Shown one piece after another: positions 7,195 through 15,129 of a stretch of DNA of 64,000 bases. Position numbers and translations under genes: made by a program. Below the pieces are notes generated by a model that did no database searches, had not been told where the DNA came from, and saw only the letters and a list, made by a program, of their open reading frames with translations. Numbering within the stretch: position 1 is the first letter of the stretch; each line of letters begins with the position of its first letter. The stretch is from an uncultured Eubacteriales bacterium (GTDB taxonomy: Bacteria; Bacillota; Clostridia; Lachnospirales; Cellulosilyticaceae). The DNA is taken from positions 124,001 through 188,000 of the forward strand of contig URVM01000005.1 in assembly GCA_900551325.1 (NCBI GenBank), in the 5' to 3' direction.

Positions 7195-8220
7195 CTATCT
7201 CTGTACACGTCCTGATCCATCTCCACCAGCAAGCTTTTTCACTTCTTCTACAGAAACTTGGTTAAAGTCTCCTTCAATAGAATGTTTTAAGCAACTTGCG
7301 GCAACTGCAAATTCAACAGCTTGCTGTGGTGGGTATTGCTCTAAACTAGCATATATAAGACCTCCTCCAAAAGAATCTCCTCCACCTACTCTATCTGTGA
7401 TGTGCATTAAGTAAGTTTTACTAAAGTAATAGTCTTCTCCATCGTATAACATAGCTGCCCAATTATTATCATTTGCTGAAATAGAGCTTCTTAAAGTAAT
7501 GGCTACCTTCTCAAAGTTAAAGCGCTCTGCTAACTCTTTTGCTACCTCTTTATAGCCTTCATGGTTTACTTGACCTGATGTAATGTCTGTATTACTTGCA
7601 CGGATGCCAAATACGTCTCCTGCATCTTCTTCATTAGCAATACACACATCTACAAACTTACAAAGTTCACCCATAACTTGCCCTGCTTTTTCTTTACTCC
7701 AAAGCTTATTACGATAGTTTAAATCACAACTTACTGTAATCCCTTTTTCTTTAGCTTTTTTACATGCTTCTAGACAAATTTCTGCTACAGTATCATTTAA
7801 TGCAGGTGTAATCCCTGTAAAATGGAACCAATCTACCCCTTCAAAAATCTCATCCCAATTAAAATCTTCACTCCCCGCAGTAGAAATAGAAGACCCTGCT
7901 CTATCATAAATTACTTTAGATGGTCTTTGAGATGCTCCCTTTTCTAAGAAGTAAATTCCAACTCTTTCACCACCTCTTGTAATATAAGAAGTATCTACTC
8001 CATATCTACGTAAGGAATTAATTGCTGCTTGACCAATCTCGTGTTTTGGTAGTTTGGTTACAAATTTTGCATCATAGCCATAATTAGCAAGGGAAACAGC
8101 TACATTGGCTTCTCCACCTCCATAAGTCGCTCCGTAATGCTCGGCTTGCACAAAACGATAGTATCCTTCTGGTGCTAAACGTAACATAATTTCTCCAAAT
8201 GTAATCACTCTTTTGCTCAT
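7195..8220 (-). CDS. kdgK: 2-keto-3-deoxygluconate kinase (PfkB family)
   Basis: A 341-aa ribokinase-fold sugar kinase. The N-terminal GGGEANVAVSLANYG segment is the substrate-lid region and GGGDSFGGGLIYA near residue 285 carries the catalytic aspartate. It should phosphorylate 2-keto-3-deoxygluconate to KDPG, the substrate of the aldolase encoded 12 bases upstream. The operon order kduI-kduD-kdgA-kdgK gives the whole route from 5-keto-4-deoxyuronate to pyruvate and glyceraldehyde-3-phosphate. A generic PfkB sugar kinase is the alternative on sequence alone; the context settles the call. Confidence 0.9.
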   Translation of the reverse strand: MSKRVITFGEIMLRLAPEGYYRFVQAEHYGATYGGGEANVAVSLANYGYDAKFVTKLPKHEIGQAAINSLRRYGVDTSYITRGGERVGIYFLEKGASQRPSKVIYDRAGSSISTAGSEDFNWDEIFEGVDWFHFTGITPALNDTVAEICLEACKKAKEKGITVSCDLNYRNKLWSKEKAGQVMGELCKFVDVCIANEEDAGDVFGIRASNTDITSGQVNHEGYKEVAKELAERFNFEKVAITLRSSISANDNNWAAMLYDGEDYYFSKTYLMHITDRVGGGDSFGGGLIYASLEQYPPQQAVEFAVAASCLKHSIEGDFNQVSVEEVKKLAGGDGSGRVQR

Positions 8221-8232
8221 TTTGTTTCCCCC

Positions 8233-9195
8233 TTATTTTTGTACTAAATGGAAGGCGAATCCTCCCATTTGCTCTTCTAAATAAATTGCAACTAAATCAC
8301 CTTTAGCATTATATTTCTTTGTATCTTCTAAGAATTTAATACCTTGAAGTTCCATATGGTAAATAGCCCGTTCAAGATCATTGGTCCCTATAGCAATATG
8401 TCCCTTTTCACCAAGATAAGGAGTCTTCATCACTTCCACTTCACTACCTATAAATATAGAACTATTCCCTACTTTTTGGTCCATACTAAACGTATTTGCT
8501 ATCTTATGTACAATCTCATTTGCTTTGGTTTCATTGTCTGCATTCATTCCAATATGCTTCAGTTCAAAACCTAGCATTTTCTTTACCGCTTCTTTTGTAA
8601 GTCGTGTGATCTCATCAAACTTGCCCTCTAAGATAAGTTCCTTAGTCACCATCCATGTTCCACCACATGCAATGACCTTCTTAAAATCTAAATAAGATTT
8701 GAGATTTTTTTCATTAATGCCACCTGTAGGCATAAATTTCATTTGATGATAAGGTGCAGACATAGATTTAATCATATTAATCCCACCTGCTGCCTCCGCA
8801 GGGAAGAATTTTACCACTTCTAATCCGAGTTCCATGGCTAGTTCTACATCACTAGGATTGGCACAGCCTGGTACCACTGGAATACCTTTTTCTATACAAT
8901 AGCCAACCACTTTCGGATTCAATCCTGGACTTACAATGAATTTTGCTCCTGCACCTACTGCCTGGTCTACTTGTTTAATCGTAAGTACAGTCCCAGCACC
9001 TACTAACATATCTGGGAATTTGGTTGTCATGATGCGTATAGATTCTTCTGCAGCAGCTGTTCTAAAGGTTACTTCTGCACAAGGTAGTCCCCCTTCGCAC
9101 AAGGCTTTTGCTAAAGGCGCTGCATCTTGAGTCCGGTCAAGTGCAATAACTGGTACAATTCCTATCTTTGCAATTTCTTCTAATATATGATTCAT
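8233..9195 (-). CDS. kdgA: KDPG/KHG aldolase fused to a C-terminal VOC-like domain
   Basis: A 320-aa protein, about 110 residues longer than a plain KDPG aldolase. Residues 1-210 form the class I aldolase barrel with catalytic E41 (CAEVTFRTAAAEE) and Schiff-base K129 (VVKFFPAEAAGG). Residues from about 213 to 320 resemble a vicinal-oxygen-chelate (glyoxalase-like) fold: FELKHIGMN, GHIAIGTNDLERAIYHMELQGIKF, and a closing FAFHLVQ. The aldolase part cleaves KDPG to pyruvate and glyceraldehyde-3-phosphate. The role of the extra domain is unknown; it may be regulatory or act on a related uronate intermediate. Confidence 0.9.
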   Translation of the reverse strand: MNHILEEIAKIGIVPVIALDRTQDAAPLAKALCEGGLPCAEVTFRTAAAEESIRIMTTKFPDMLVGAGTVLTIKQVDQAVGAGAKFIVSPGLNPKVVGYCIEKGIPVVPGCANPSDVELAMELGLEVVKFFPAEAAGGINMIKSMSAPYHQMKFMPTGGINEKNLKSYLDFKKVIACGGTWMVTKELILEGKFDEITRLTKEAVKKMLGFELKHIGMNADNETKANEIVHKIANTFSMDQKVGNSSIFIGSEVEVMKTPYLGEKGHIAIGTNDLERAIYHMELQGIKFLEDTKKYNAKGDLVAIYLEEQMGGFAFHLVQK

Positions 9196-9219
9196 ACCTA
9201 TGTCCTCCCCTATCCTTAT

Positions 9220-10023
9220 CTATTTAGGTTGCTTACCAATATAGGCTAATATGCCACCATCTACATAAAGCACATGCCCATTTACAAAGTTTGAAGCATC
9301 AGACGCTAAGAAAATAGCAGGTCCTTCTAAATCTTCTGGTGTTCCCCAACGTGCAGCAGGTGTTTTAGCAATAATAAATTGGTCAAATGGATGTTTTGAA
9401 CCATCTTCTTGTACCTGTCTTAATGGTGCAGTTTGAGGTGTTGCAATATAGCCTGGTCCAATACCATTACACTGAATATTAAACTCCCCATATTCAGATG
9501 CTATATTTTTAGTTAGCATTTTAAGGCCACCCTTTGCTGCTGCATAAGCAGATACTGTTTCTCTACCTAGTTCGCTCATCATAGAACAAATATTAATGAT
9601 TTTCCCATGCCCTTTTTTAATCATAGAAGGAATAACTGCCTTAGATACAATAAAAGGTGCATTTAAATCTACATCTATTACTTGTCTAAATTCTTCAGCA
9701 GTCATTTCGCACATAGGTATTCTTTTAATAATACCTGCATTATTAACAAGAATATCAATAACCCCTACTTCGTCTTCAATCTTAGCAACCATTTTATTTA
9801 CTGCATCTTCATCACAAACATTACATACATAACCGTGAGCTTTAACACCTATTGCCTCGTATTCCTTAAGTCCTGCATCTACCTTTTCTTGACTAAGGTC
9901 ATTAAAGCATACCGTAGCTCCTGCCTTTGCATAACAAGAAGCTATAGCAAATCCAATACCATATGACGCTCCTGTTACAAGTGCAACTTTTCCCTCTAAA
10001 GAAAACATATTTAACTCTGCCAT
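9220..10023 (-). CDS. kduD: SDR dehydrogenase, KduD / gluconate 5-dehydrogenase type
   Basis: A 267-aa short-chain dehydrogenase. The NAD(P)-binding TGASYGIG motif is at residues 18-25, NNAG near 93, the catalytic serine in ICSMMSE, and YAAAK supplies the Tyr/Lys pair. Between kduI and kdgA it most likely reduces 2,5-diketo-3-deoxygluconate to 2-keto-3-deoxygluconate. Gluconate 5-dehydrogenase is a close alternative on sequence. The start has a GGAG-type ribosome binding site. Its 5' untranslated gap from kduI holds a tetranucleotide repeat tract. Confidence 0.88.
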   Translation of the reverse strand: MAELNMFSLEGKVALVTGASYGIGFAIASCYAKAGATVCFNDLSQEKVDAGLKEYEAIGVKAHGYVCNVCDEDAVNKMVAKIEDEVGVIDILVNNAGIIKRIPMCEMTAEEFRQVIDVDLNAPFIVSKAVIPSMIKKGHGKIINICSMMSELGRETVSAYAAAKGGLKMLTKNIASEYGEFNIQCNGIGPGYIATPQTAPLRQVQEDGSKHPFDQFIIAKTPAARWGTPEDLEGPAIFLASDASNFVNGHVLYVDGGILAYIGKQPK

Positions 10024-10059
10024 TTTCCTTGTCTCCTCTATCTCTATTTATTTTTTATC

Positions 10060-10131
10060 GCTTACTTATCTACTTATTTATTTACTTACTTATTTATTTA
10101 CTTATTTATTTATTTACTTATTTATCTTCCG
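10060..10131. repeat. Tetranucleotide (TTTA/TTAC/CTTA) repeat tract between kduI and kduD
   Basis: About 70 bases made almost wholly of 4-base units TTTA and CTTA (plus strand), flanked by further TATACTTATCT repeats up to kduI. On the transcript (minus) strand it reads as AAATAAGTAAATAAAT-type spacer, purine-rich and unstructured, directly upstream of the kduD ribosome binding site. Such tracts are prone to slippage. Confidence 0.8.
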
Positions 10132-10157
10132 AATCATCTTTATACTTATCTTTATAC

Positions 10158-11018
10158 TTATCTTAAGTCCTTATTGCTTACAGCATCCATATCTATAAAC
10201 ACTTGGTTTTCTCCTACCATTCCCCATATAAAAGTATAGGCTCTAGAGCCACTTCCTGCATGAATGGACCAACTTGGTGAAATCACTGCTTCTTCATTTC
10301 TTACAACAATATGTCTTGTTTGGGTTGGCTCTCCCATATAGTGCATCACAAAAGCATCTTCTGGCATTTCGAAGTAAAGATAAACCTCCATTCTACGATC
10401 ATGGGTATGGCATGGCATAGTATTCCATACACTACCTGGCTTAAGTGCTGTCATTCCCATTACTAATTGACAACTTTCTACTTGGCCTGGAAGAATGTAT
10501 TTATTGATGACTCTATGATTAGATTCTTCTAAAGTACCAAGCTCTACTTTATTTTCATCTTTAATAATCACTACGCCTTCTTCTTCGGTCCCTTCTAATT
10601 TAATGAGTACAGTTGGGTAAGTTTTATGAGCTGGTGCACTATTTAGATAAAATTTAGCTGGCATATGTGGATCTTCACTTTCAAATGAAATATCTTTTGC
10701 ACCCATACCAATGTACATACCATCTTTATAGCCTAATTCATATCTTGTTCCATCAACAATTACTGTACCTCTTGCACCAACATTGATGATTCCCATTTCT
10801 CTTCTTTCTAAGAAATAAGCTGCTCTTAGTTCCTCTCCTGCTGTTAAAACAAGTGGTGAAGTTGGAACTGCTGCTCCTGTAATAATACGGTCAATATGGC
10901 TATATACTAATCTAATCTCTCCAGGTATAAAAAGCCCTTCAATTAAAAACTCTTCTCTTAATCTTTCTGTAGTGTAATGCTTTACATCTCTTGGTGATGA
11001 CGCTGTTCTAATTTCCAT
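10158..11018 (-). CDS. kduI: 5-dehydro-4-deoxy-D-glucuronate isomerase
   Basis: A 286-aa cupin-type isomerase matching KduI along its length. The zinc site is visible as HTHDRRME plus a later histidine in WSIHAGSG. It converts 5-keto-4-deoxyuronate, released by pectate/oligogalacturonate lyases, to 2,5-diketo-3-deoxygluconate, the first step of the pathway encoded by the downstream genes. It is first in the operon, divergent from an AraC-type regulator, with an A-rich ribosome binding site AAAAGGAG before the ATG. Confidence 0.94.
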   Translation of the reverse strand: MEIRTASSPRDVKHYTTERLREEFLIEGLFIPGEIRLVYSHIDRIITGAAVPTSPLVLTAGEELRAAYFLERREMGIINVGARGTVIVDGTRYELGYKDGMYIGMGAKDISFESEDPHMPAKFYLNSAPAHKTYPTVLIKLEGTEEEGVVIIKDENKVELGTLEESNHRVINKYILPGQVESCQLVMGMTALKPGSVWNTMPCHTHDRRMEVYLYFEMPEDAFVMHYMGEPTQTRHIVVRNEEAVISPSWSIHAGSGSRAYTFIWGMVGENQVFIDMDAVSNKDLR

Positions 11019-11117
11019 ATCTTTTTCTCCTTTTATTAGAATATTATTTGTATAACTTTATTTTACCAAATCGAATTTTCTTTTTCTTTGCTTATATTGG
11101 CAAAAATATTGCATTTC

Positions 11118-11148
11118 TTGAACTTAATATGTATGATTGAACTAAAAT
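11118..11148. promoter_or_regulatory. Candidate AraC operator: direct repeats TTGAAC
   Basis: Two similar half-sites, TTGAACTTAATA at 11118 and TTGAACTAAAAT at 11137, are repeated in the same direction 19 bp apart, about two helical turns, in the kduI/araC divergent region. Direct repeats at this spacing suit the two HTH motifs of an AraC protein. On the minus strand TTGTAT-17-TATTAA nearby is a possible kdu promoter. This is inference from position and symmetry. Confidence 0.4.
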
Positions 11149-11190
11149 ACAATATTGTTTGATTATAAATTTTATTAAGGAGGGGATACT

Positions 11191-12048
11191 GTGCTTGCAT
11201 ATACATCTTGTAAAGAAGCTACAACTGCTTGTATTGTCAATAAATACTTTTCTATTGCTCACTTAACTAAAGAAGAAAAAACTATGAATATGCATATTCA
11301 TGATTGCTATGAACTTTACTACTCCATCTCTGGTGGCAAACAATTTCTTATTGATAACAAACTCTATACTATTTCTCCGGGGGAGCTTTTTGTTATTAAC
11401 CAATACGAGACCCATCATCTTACTCAAATTGACCAAGAAATCCATGAACGCATTGTTATTTCCATATGTCCTGAATTTTTGAACTCCCTTAGTACCAATC
11501 AGACCGACTTAGCCTACTGCTTTACAAATCATCCTAAATCTTTTAATCATAAACTCTCTCTCTCAAGTGAATATCAAAAACGCTTCCTATATTATGTGAA
11601 TAAAATTTTATCTGCAAATGATTACGGTGGGGATATTATTGAAAAATGTGCCTTTCAAGAACTTATGCTATTTATTAATACAGTCTATAGCCAAAATATT
11701 GATGACACTTTAGAAAGTACTTTTCAATACAATAAGCAAGTTAATGATATCCTTAGCTACATTAATAACAACATTGAACATAATATTACAATCGATGAAC
11801 TAGCCAATCACTTTTACTTAAGCACCTCTTATATTTGTCGTATTTTTAAAGCAACAACAGGAACTACCATTGTGAAATACATTACAGCCCGTCGTATCAG
11901 TATTGCTAAAACATTACTGGCAAATGGTTTAAATGTTACAGACACTTTTTTACAATGTGGCTTTAATGACTATAGTAACTTTGTTAGAGCTTTTACAAAG
12001 GCTGTTGGTATCTCCCCCAAAAAATATTCTCAACTGAGTAATTCATAA
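11191..12048 (+). CDS. AraC-family regulator of the kdu operon
   Basis: A 285-aa regulator with an N-terminal cupin sensor (about residues 30-140, containing MHIHDCYELYYSISGG) and a C-terminal pair of HTH motifs (about 185-283, ending ISPKKYSQL). It begins with GTG preceded by AAGGAGGGG. Divergent position from the uronate operon makes it the probable regulator, with a uronate intermediate as likely ligand. A perfect-armed terminator follows. Confidence 0.88.
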   Translation: MLAYTSCKEATTACIVNKYFSIAHLTKEEKTMNMHIHDCYELYYSISGGKQFLIDNKLYTISPGELFVINQYETHHLTQIDQEIHERIVISICPEFLNSLSTNQTDLAYCFTNHPKSFNHKLSLSSEYQKRFLYYVNKILSANDYGGDIIEKCAFQELMLFINTVYSQNIDDTLESTFQYNKQVNDILSYINNNIEHNITIDELANHFYLSTSYICRIFKATTGTTIVKYITARRISIAKTLLANGLNVTDTFLQCGFNDYSNFVRAFTKAVGISPKKYSQLSNS

Positions 12049-12054
12049 ACTCAA

Positions 12055-12105
12055 AATAAGCGTATGAAGGTTGTATTTCCTAACACAACTTTCATACGCT
12101 TATTT
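12055..12105. terminator. Terminator after the araC-type gene
   Basis: Arms AAATAAGCGTATGAA and TTCATACGCTTATTT with a further inner pairing of GTTGT and ACAAC. A/T-rich ends allow termination in either direction. Confidence 0.85.
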
Positions 12106-12211
12106 AAATAAAAATATTTACACGTGGACATAAGTATGCTATATTGTTAATTATATTTCAGTATGATTGTATACAATTATACCATTAAACATTTCGTGAG
12201 GTGTGACTTCT

Positions 12212-13393
12212 ATGACAATTGAACTTGATATCTATCAAACAATGGCCCTTGTTGCCTTAGTATTTTATTTAGGTAAGTATCTTCATAATCGAATAAGTAT
12301 ATTTACTAAGTATTGTATCCCCCCTGCAGTTATAGGTGGTTTTACTTTTGCTTTAGTTATTTTATTTTTTAATAAAACTGGCCTAGTAGATATGGTTCTA
12401 GATACAACGCTACAAAATATTTTTATGACAGCCTTTTTTACTAGTATAGGCTTTACAGCAAGTATTAAAATCCTTAAACAAGGTGGTATCAAAGTTGTTA
12501 CTTTCCTAGCTGTTTCTTCCTTACTTGTTGTTTTACAAAATATTGTCGGAGTTACACTTGCTCGTACTTTTAATTTATCTCCACTTCTTGGACTTTGTAC
12601 AGGTTCTATTCCTATGGTAGGTGGTCATGGTACTTCTGGTTCTTTCGGCCCTATTATTGAGTCACTAGGTGTAGGCAGTGCAACTACTGTTTCATTTGCT
12701 TCTGCTACTTTTGGACTTATTATGGGAAGTATTATCGGTGGTCTTGTTGCAAGAACACTTGTCCTTCGTCACAAGCTTCAAGTAGAACCTACTGCAAAAA
12801 AAGAAAATACTACTAAAGAAAATGCTGATTTATTATCTTTCAAAAAACTTATGAATGCTGCTTGCTTACTCTTTATTGCTATGGGACTTGGCTCAATCGT
12901 ATCTTCTATGATTCAGGCTACTGGACTTGCCTTCCCTTCTTACATAGGCGCTATGCTTGTTGCAGCTGTTATACGTAATATTTATGATTTTAGACACCAT
13001 GCATTAGAAGAAAAAGAGATAGAAACATTAGGTAGTTTAAGCCTATCTTTCTTCTTAACAATGGCCCTTATGGGACTTAAGCTTTGGCAACTCTTTGACC
13101 TAGCACTTCCACTACTTATAATGCTTATTGCTCAAGCACTTTTAACAGGTTCTTTTGCTTACTTTATTGTTTACCGCATTATGGGTAAGAACTACGAAGG
13201 CGCAGTATTTGCATCAGCTATTTGTGGCTTTGGAATGGGTGCTACACCAAATGCTATTGCCAATATGGATGAATTAACAAATAAATATGGATTTGCTCCT
13301 ACTCCTTATTTTGTTGTACCTATTGTAGGTTGTTTGTTTATTGATTTTGTAAATTCGGGGATTATTACCTTGTTTATTAATATATTTAAGTAA
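12212..13393 (+). CDS. gltS: Sodium/glutamate symporter
   Basis: A 393-aa membrane protein of the GltS family with about ten or more hydrophobic segments. Two inverted halves show the family's glycine-rich reentrant signatures: GSIPMVGGHGTSGSFGP (about 135-150) and SAICGFGMGATPNAIANM near residue 340. It imports L-glutamate with sodium across the cytoplasmic membrane. I chose the ATG at 12212 (ribosome binding site GTGAGGTG) over an in-frame GTG at 12203. A 12-bp palindrome ATTGTATACAAT at 12166-12177 lies upstream and might be an operator. Monocistronic. Confidence 0.93.
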   Translation: MTIELDIYQTMALVALVFYLGKYLHNRISIFTKYCIPPAVIGGFTFALVILFFNKTGLVDMVLDTTLQNIFMTAFFTSIGFTASIKILKQGGIKVVTFLAVSSLLVVLQNIVGVTLARTFNLSPLLGLCTGSIPMVGGHGTSGSFGPIIESLGVGSATTVSFASATFGLIMGSIIGGLVARTLVLRHKLQVEPTAKKENTTKENADLLSFKKLMNAACLLFIAMGLGSIVSSMIQATGLAFPSYIGAMLVAAVIRNIYDFRHHALEEKEIETLGSLSLSFFLTMALMGLKLWQLFDLALPLLIMLIAQALLTGSFAYFIVYRIMGKNYEGAVFASAICGFGMGATPNAIANMDELTNKYGFAPTPYFVVPIVGCLFIDFVNSGIITLFINIFK

Positions 13394-13436
13394 AAGAAAG
13401 AGTTGCCACACTTTTGATGTGGCAACTCTTTCTTTT
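13392..13436 (+). terminator. Terminator of gltS
   Basis: Perfect 19-bp arms (AAAAGAAAGAGTTGCCACA and complement) and a 7-base loop, beginning inside the gltS stop codon and ending in a T-rich run. Confidence 0.9.
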
Positions 13437-13474
13437 ATTTGTGTAGAAATGTGTGTAAGGATTTTATTAGGGAC

Positions 13475-13546
13475 GAATTACTATCTTCCTAGTCTTCTTG
13501 GGCATCAGGGTAGGGAGCTTCTCCTTCAGCTTCCACCTGGGGGGTC
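13475..13546. repeat. Partial copy of the palindromic element's left end
   Basis: GAATTACTATCTT followed by CTAGTCTTCTTGGG closely resembles the left terminus of the 13547-13798 element (GAATTACTGTCTC, then CTAGTCTTCCTAGG), 72 bases upstream of it. It also contains CTTCCACCTGG, similar to a CTTCCACTTCCGG stretch inside the neighbour. Probably a truncated repeat unit. Confidence 0.6.
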
Positions 13547-13798
13547 GAATTACTGTCTCTACTAGTCTTCCTAGGTTTCAGGCTGGCTGTAACTCCTCCT
13601 CAAGCTTCCACTTCCGGTAGCTAAGAGGCTGTAAACTCAGGATTCGTAAGAACGCCAGAAACTTGCTTCGCTTCGAACTCCTGGCTAAGTGCCTTACTCA
13701 CCCATTCGTTAACAGCCTCTAAGCCACCTGCATAAGCCGCTTTCGGATGAGCCACATCCATCCCTCCACCTCTTCTGGTTTTCTTGAGACAGTAATTC
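13547..13798. mobile_element. MITE-like 252-bp element with 13-bp perfect terminal inverted repeats
   Basis: The left end GAATTACTGTCTC is exactly complementary to the right end GAGACAGTAATTC. Inside, arms GCTAAGAGGCTGTAAAC (13620-13636) and GTTAACAGCCTCTAAGC (13708-13724) match at 15 of 17 positions, making a second nested hairpin around CTTGCTTCGCTTCG. There is no significant open frame and no transposase. The GC content is visibly higher than the surroundings. I see no clear target-site duplication, so mobility is an inference. Related degenerate right halves occur at 13861 and 17274. Confidence 0.6.
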
Positions 13799-13860
13799 TA
13801 GTCTACTTATATTTATACTTATACTTGCAATCACTATGTCCATTCACTTATACCCTATTC

Positions 13861-14155
13861 TCCATTCGTCAAACAACATCTAAACCACCTATATAAGACA
13901 CTTTTAGATGAGCTACATCCATCTCTCCACCTCTCCTAGTCTTTTGGATGCAATAATTCTAGTCTACTTACATCTTAGTATTTCCTCACTATTAATGGCC
14001 TTTAGGTGTAGGCATCTGAATAACAACTTATCAAGAAAGGCTATATCTGGTGGAGTAAATATTTGTTGTTATAATTAGATTTCTAATATAGGATTATATG
14101 TAATTATCGTATAAAATAAACGCTTATTGGGATAGCATCCTAAAGGGGAATTTAA
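13861..14155 (+). repeat. Degenerate element copy plus shared leader upstream of the DUF3784 gene
   Basis: 13861-13975 repeats the right half of the 13547-13798 element (CCATTCGT, CATCTAAACCACCT, GATGAGCTACATCCATC, AATTCTAGTCTACTTA) with many substitutions. It continues into a leader (GGCCTTTAGGTGTAGG, CTTATCAAGAAAGG, TTTCTAATATAGG) that is also recognisable before the genes at 15130 and 17574. No gene is seen in the 13437-14155 interval. Confidence 0.6.
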
Positions 14156-14443
14156 ATGTTTTATGCTTGTCTTAGCTTATCAATTATATTTGTAATAATA
14201 GCAGGATTACTTACAATTTTAGGAGCTAGAGGGGCTATGCTAATTGGTGGGTTCAATACGCTTTCAGAAGCTCAAAGGAATTTGTATGATAAAAGTAAGC
14301 TTGTTAAAGCTATGAGAAATTCATTATTATTATGGGCTTTAATCTTAGCAATAGGGGTGGTTTTATCTTATTTTGTTTCTCAATATTTTGGTATTATTTC
14401 TTTCATTATTTGGCTAATAGTATTGTTCAGAGCTTTTCATTAG
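14156..14443 (+). CDS. DUF3784 family small membrane protein
   Basis: A 95-aa protein with three hydrophobic segments (about residues 2-30, 54-72 and 76-93). The conserved element GFNTLSEAQRNLYDKSKL is typical of DUF3784 proteins, which are common in Firmicutes and have no known function. The ribosome binding site AAAGGGG precedes the ATG. It lies in the accessory block bracketed by repeat elements and is followed by a GNAT gene after 80 bases. Confidence 0.75.
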   Translation: MFYACLSLSIIFVIIAGLLTILGARGAMLIGGFNTLSEAQRNLYDKSKLVKAMRNSLLLWALILAIGVVLSYFVSQYFGIISFIIWLIVLFRAFH

Positions 14444-14523
14444 GATGATAAAAAAGCTTTTGATAAATATAAGATATAGATATTTTATAACTCTTAACAG
14501 GGATATATAGGAGGATAAAGGAA

Positions 14524-14970
14524 ATGTTTGCATTTTTAGAAGAGTTTAATACGCTTCACGATGACAAAATAACCTTGATAATCTGTGAAAAGGTTCAAGG
14601 AAACAACGTATTGTTACCATTTTATTATTATGACATCTATGAAAATTGTACCAATCAATGTATAGGTAAGATAAGCATTCGGATAGGTGATAATTATCAT
14701 TCTTACTACAATGGTCATATTGGTTATGAAATTGATGAAAATTATCGCGGAAAACATTATTCCTATTATGCCATTATGTTAGTTATTGAGGTTGCGAAGG
14801 CCCATCAAATGAAATCTATATATCTAACTTGCAAAGAATCAAATGTCGCTTCAAGAAAAATAATTGAAAAAACTAACGCCAAACTCATAGAGATTACTAA
14901 GATTCCTAAAGACTGTTTCTTTTGGCGTGTAGGTATAGAAGACTCTTGTATATATACTTTAAAACTTTAA
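14524..14970 (+). CDS. GNAT family N-acetyltransferase
   Basis: A 148-aa GNAT-like protein of the RimJ/RimL type. HIGYEIDENYRGKHYSYYAIMLVIEVAK covers beta-4 and the CoA-binding motif A (ENYRGKHYS). TCKESNVASRKIIEKTNAKLIE is the usual C-terminal substrate-side segment with the asparagine of the acetyl-CoA site. Ribosome binding site GGAGG is present. The substrate is unknown. It is one of several single-gene modules in the repeat-rich 13.4-18.1 kb block. Confidence 0.75.
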   Translation: MFAFLEEFNTLHDDKITLIICEKVQGNNVLLPFYYYDIYENCTNQCIGKISIRIGDNYHSYYNGHIGYEIDENYRGKHYSYYAIMLVIEVAKAHQMKSIYLTCKESNVASRKIIEKTNAKLIEITKIPKDCFFWRVGIEDSCIYTLKL

Positions 14971-14989
14971 TTGCTATATCTCCACCTAC

Positions 14990-15129
14990 TCTAAACATTA
15001 GGTTATCTACAAATAATCCATAAGAAAACTCTGTTTACTCAAGTGAATATTTATTGTAATATTTAGACTTCTAATATAGACTTATATATTTTTATACAAT
15101 AAAATTTTGTTGGGTGGAGGTTTAACTTT
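14990..15129 (+). repeat. Shared leader copy upstream of the CPBP protease gene
   Basis: Segments CTAAACATTAGGTTATC, AAACTCTGTTTACT, GTGAATATTTATTGTAAT and CTTCTAATATAGACTTATAT match, with substitutions, the regions preceding the genes at 14156 and 17574. The hairpin part of the element is missing here apart from a short TATCTCCACCTACT piece. The ribosome binding site of the next gene ends the repeat. Confidence 0.55.

Noticed and set aside
10060..10160. Repeat tract as a possible CRISPR array
   Set aside because: Units are 4 bases long and contiguous, without spacers; no cas-like genes nearby.
13547..13798. Element as group II intron or integron attC array
   Set aside because: No domain V-like sequence, reverse transcriptase or integrase is seen, and the repeat ends do not follow the attC core pattern; MITE-like is the safer description.
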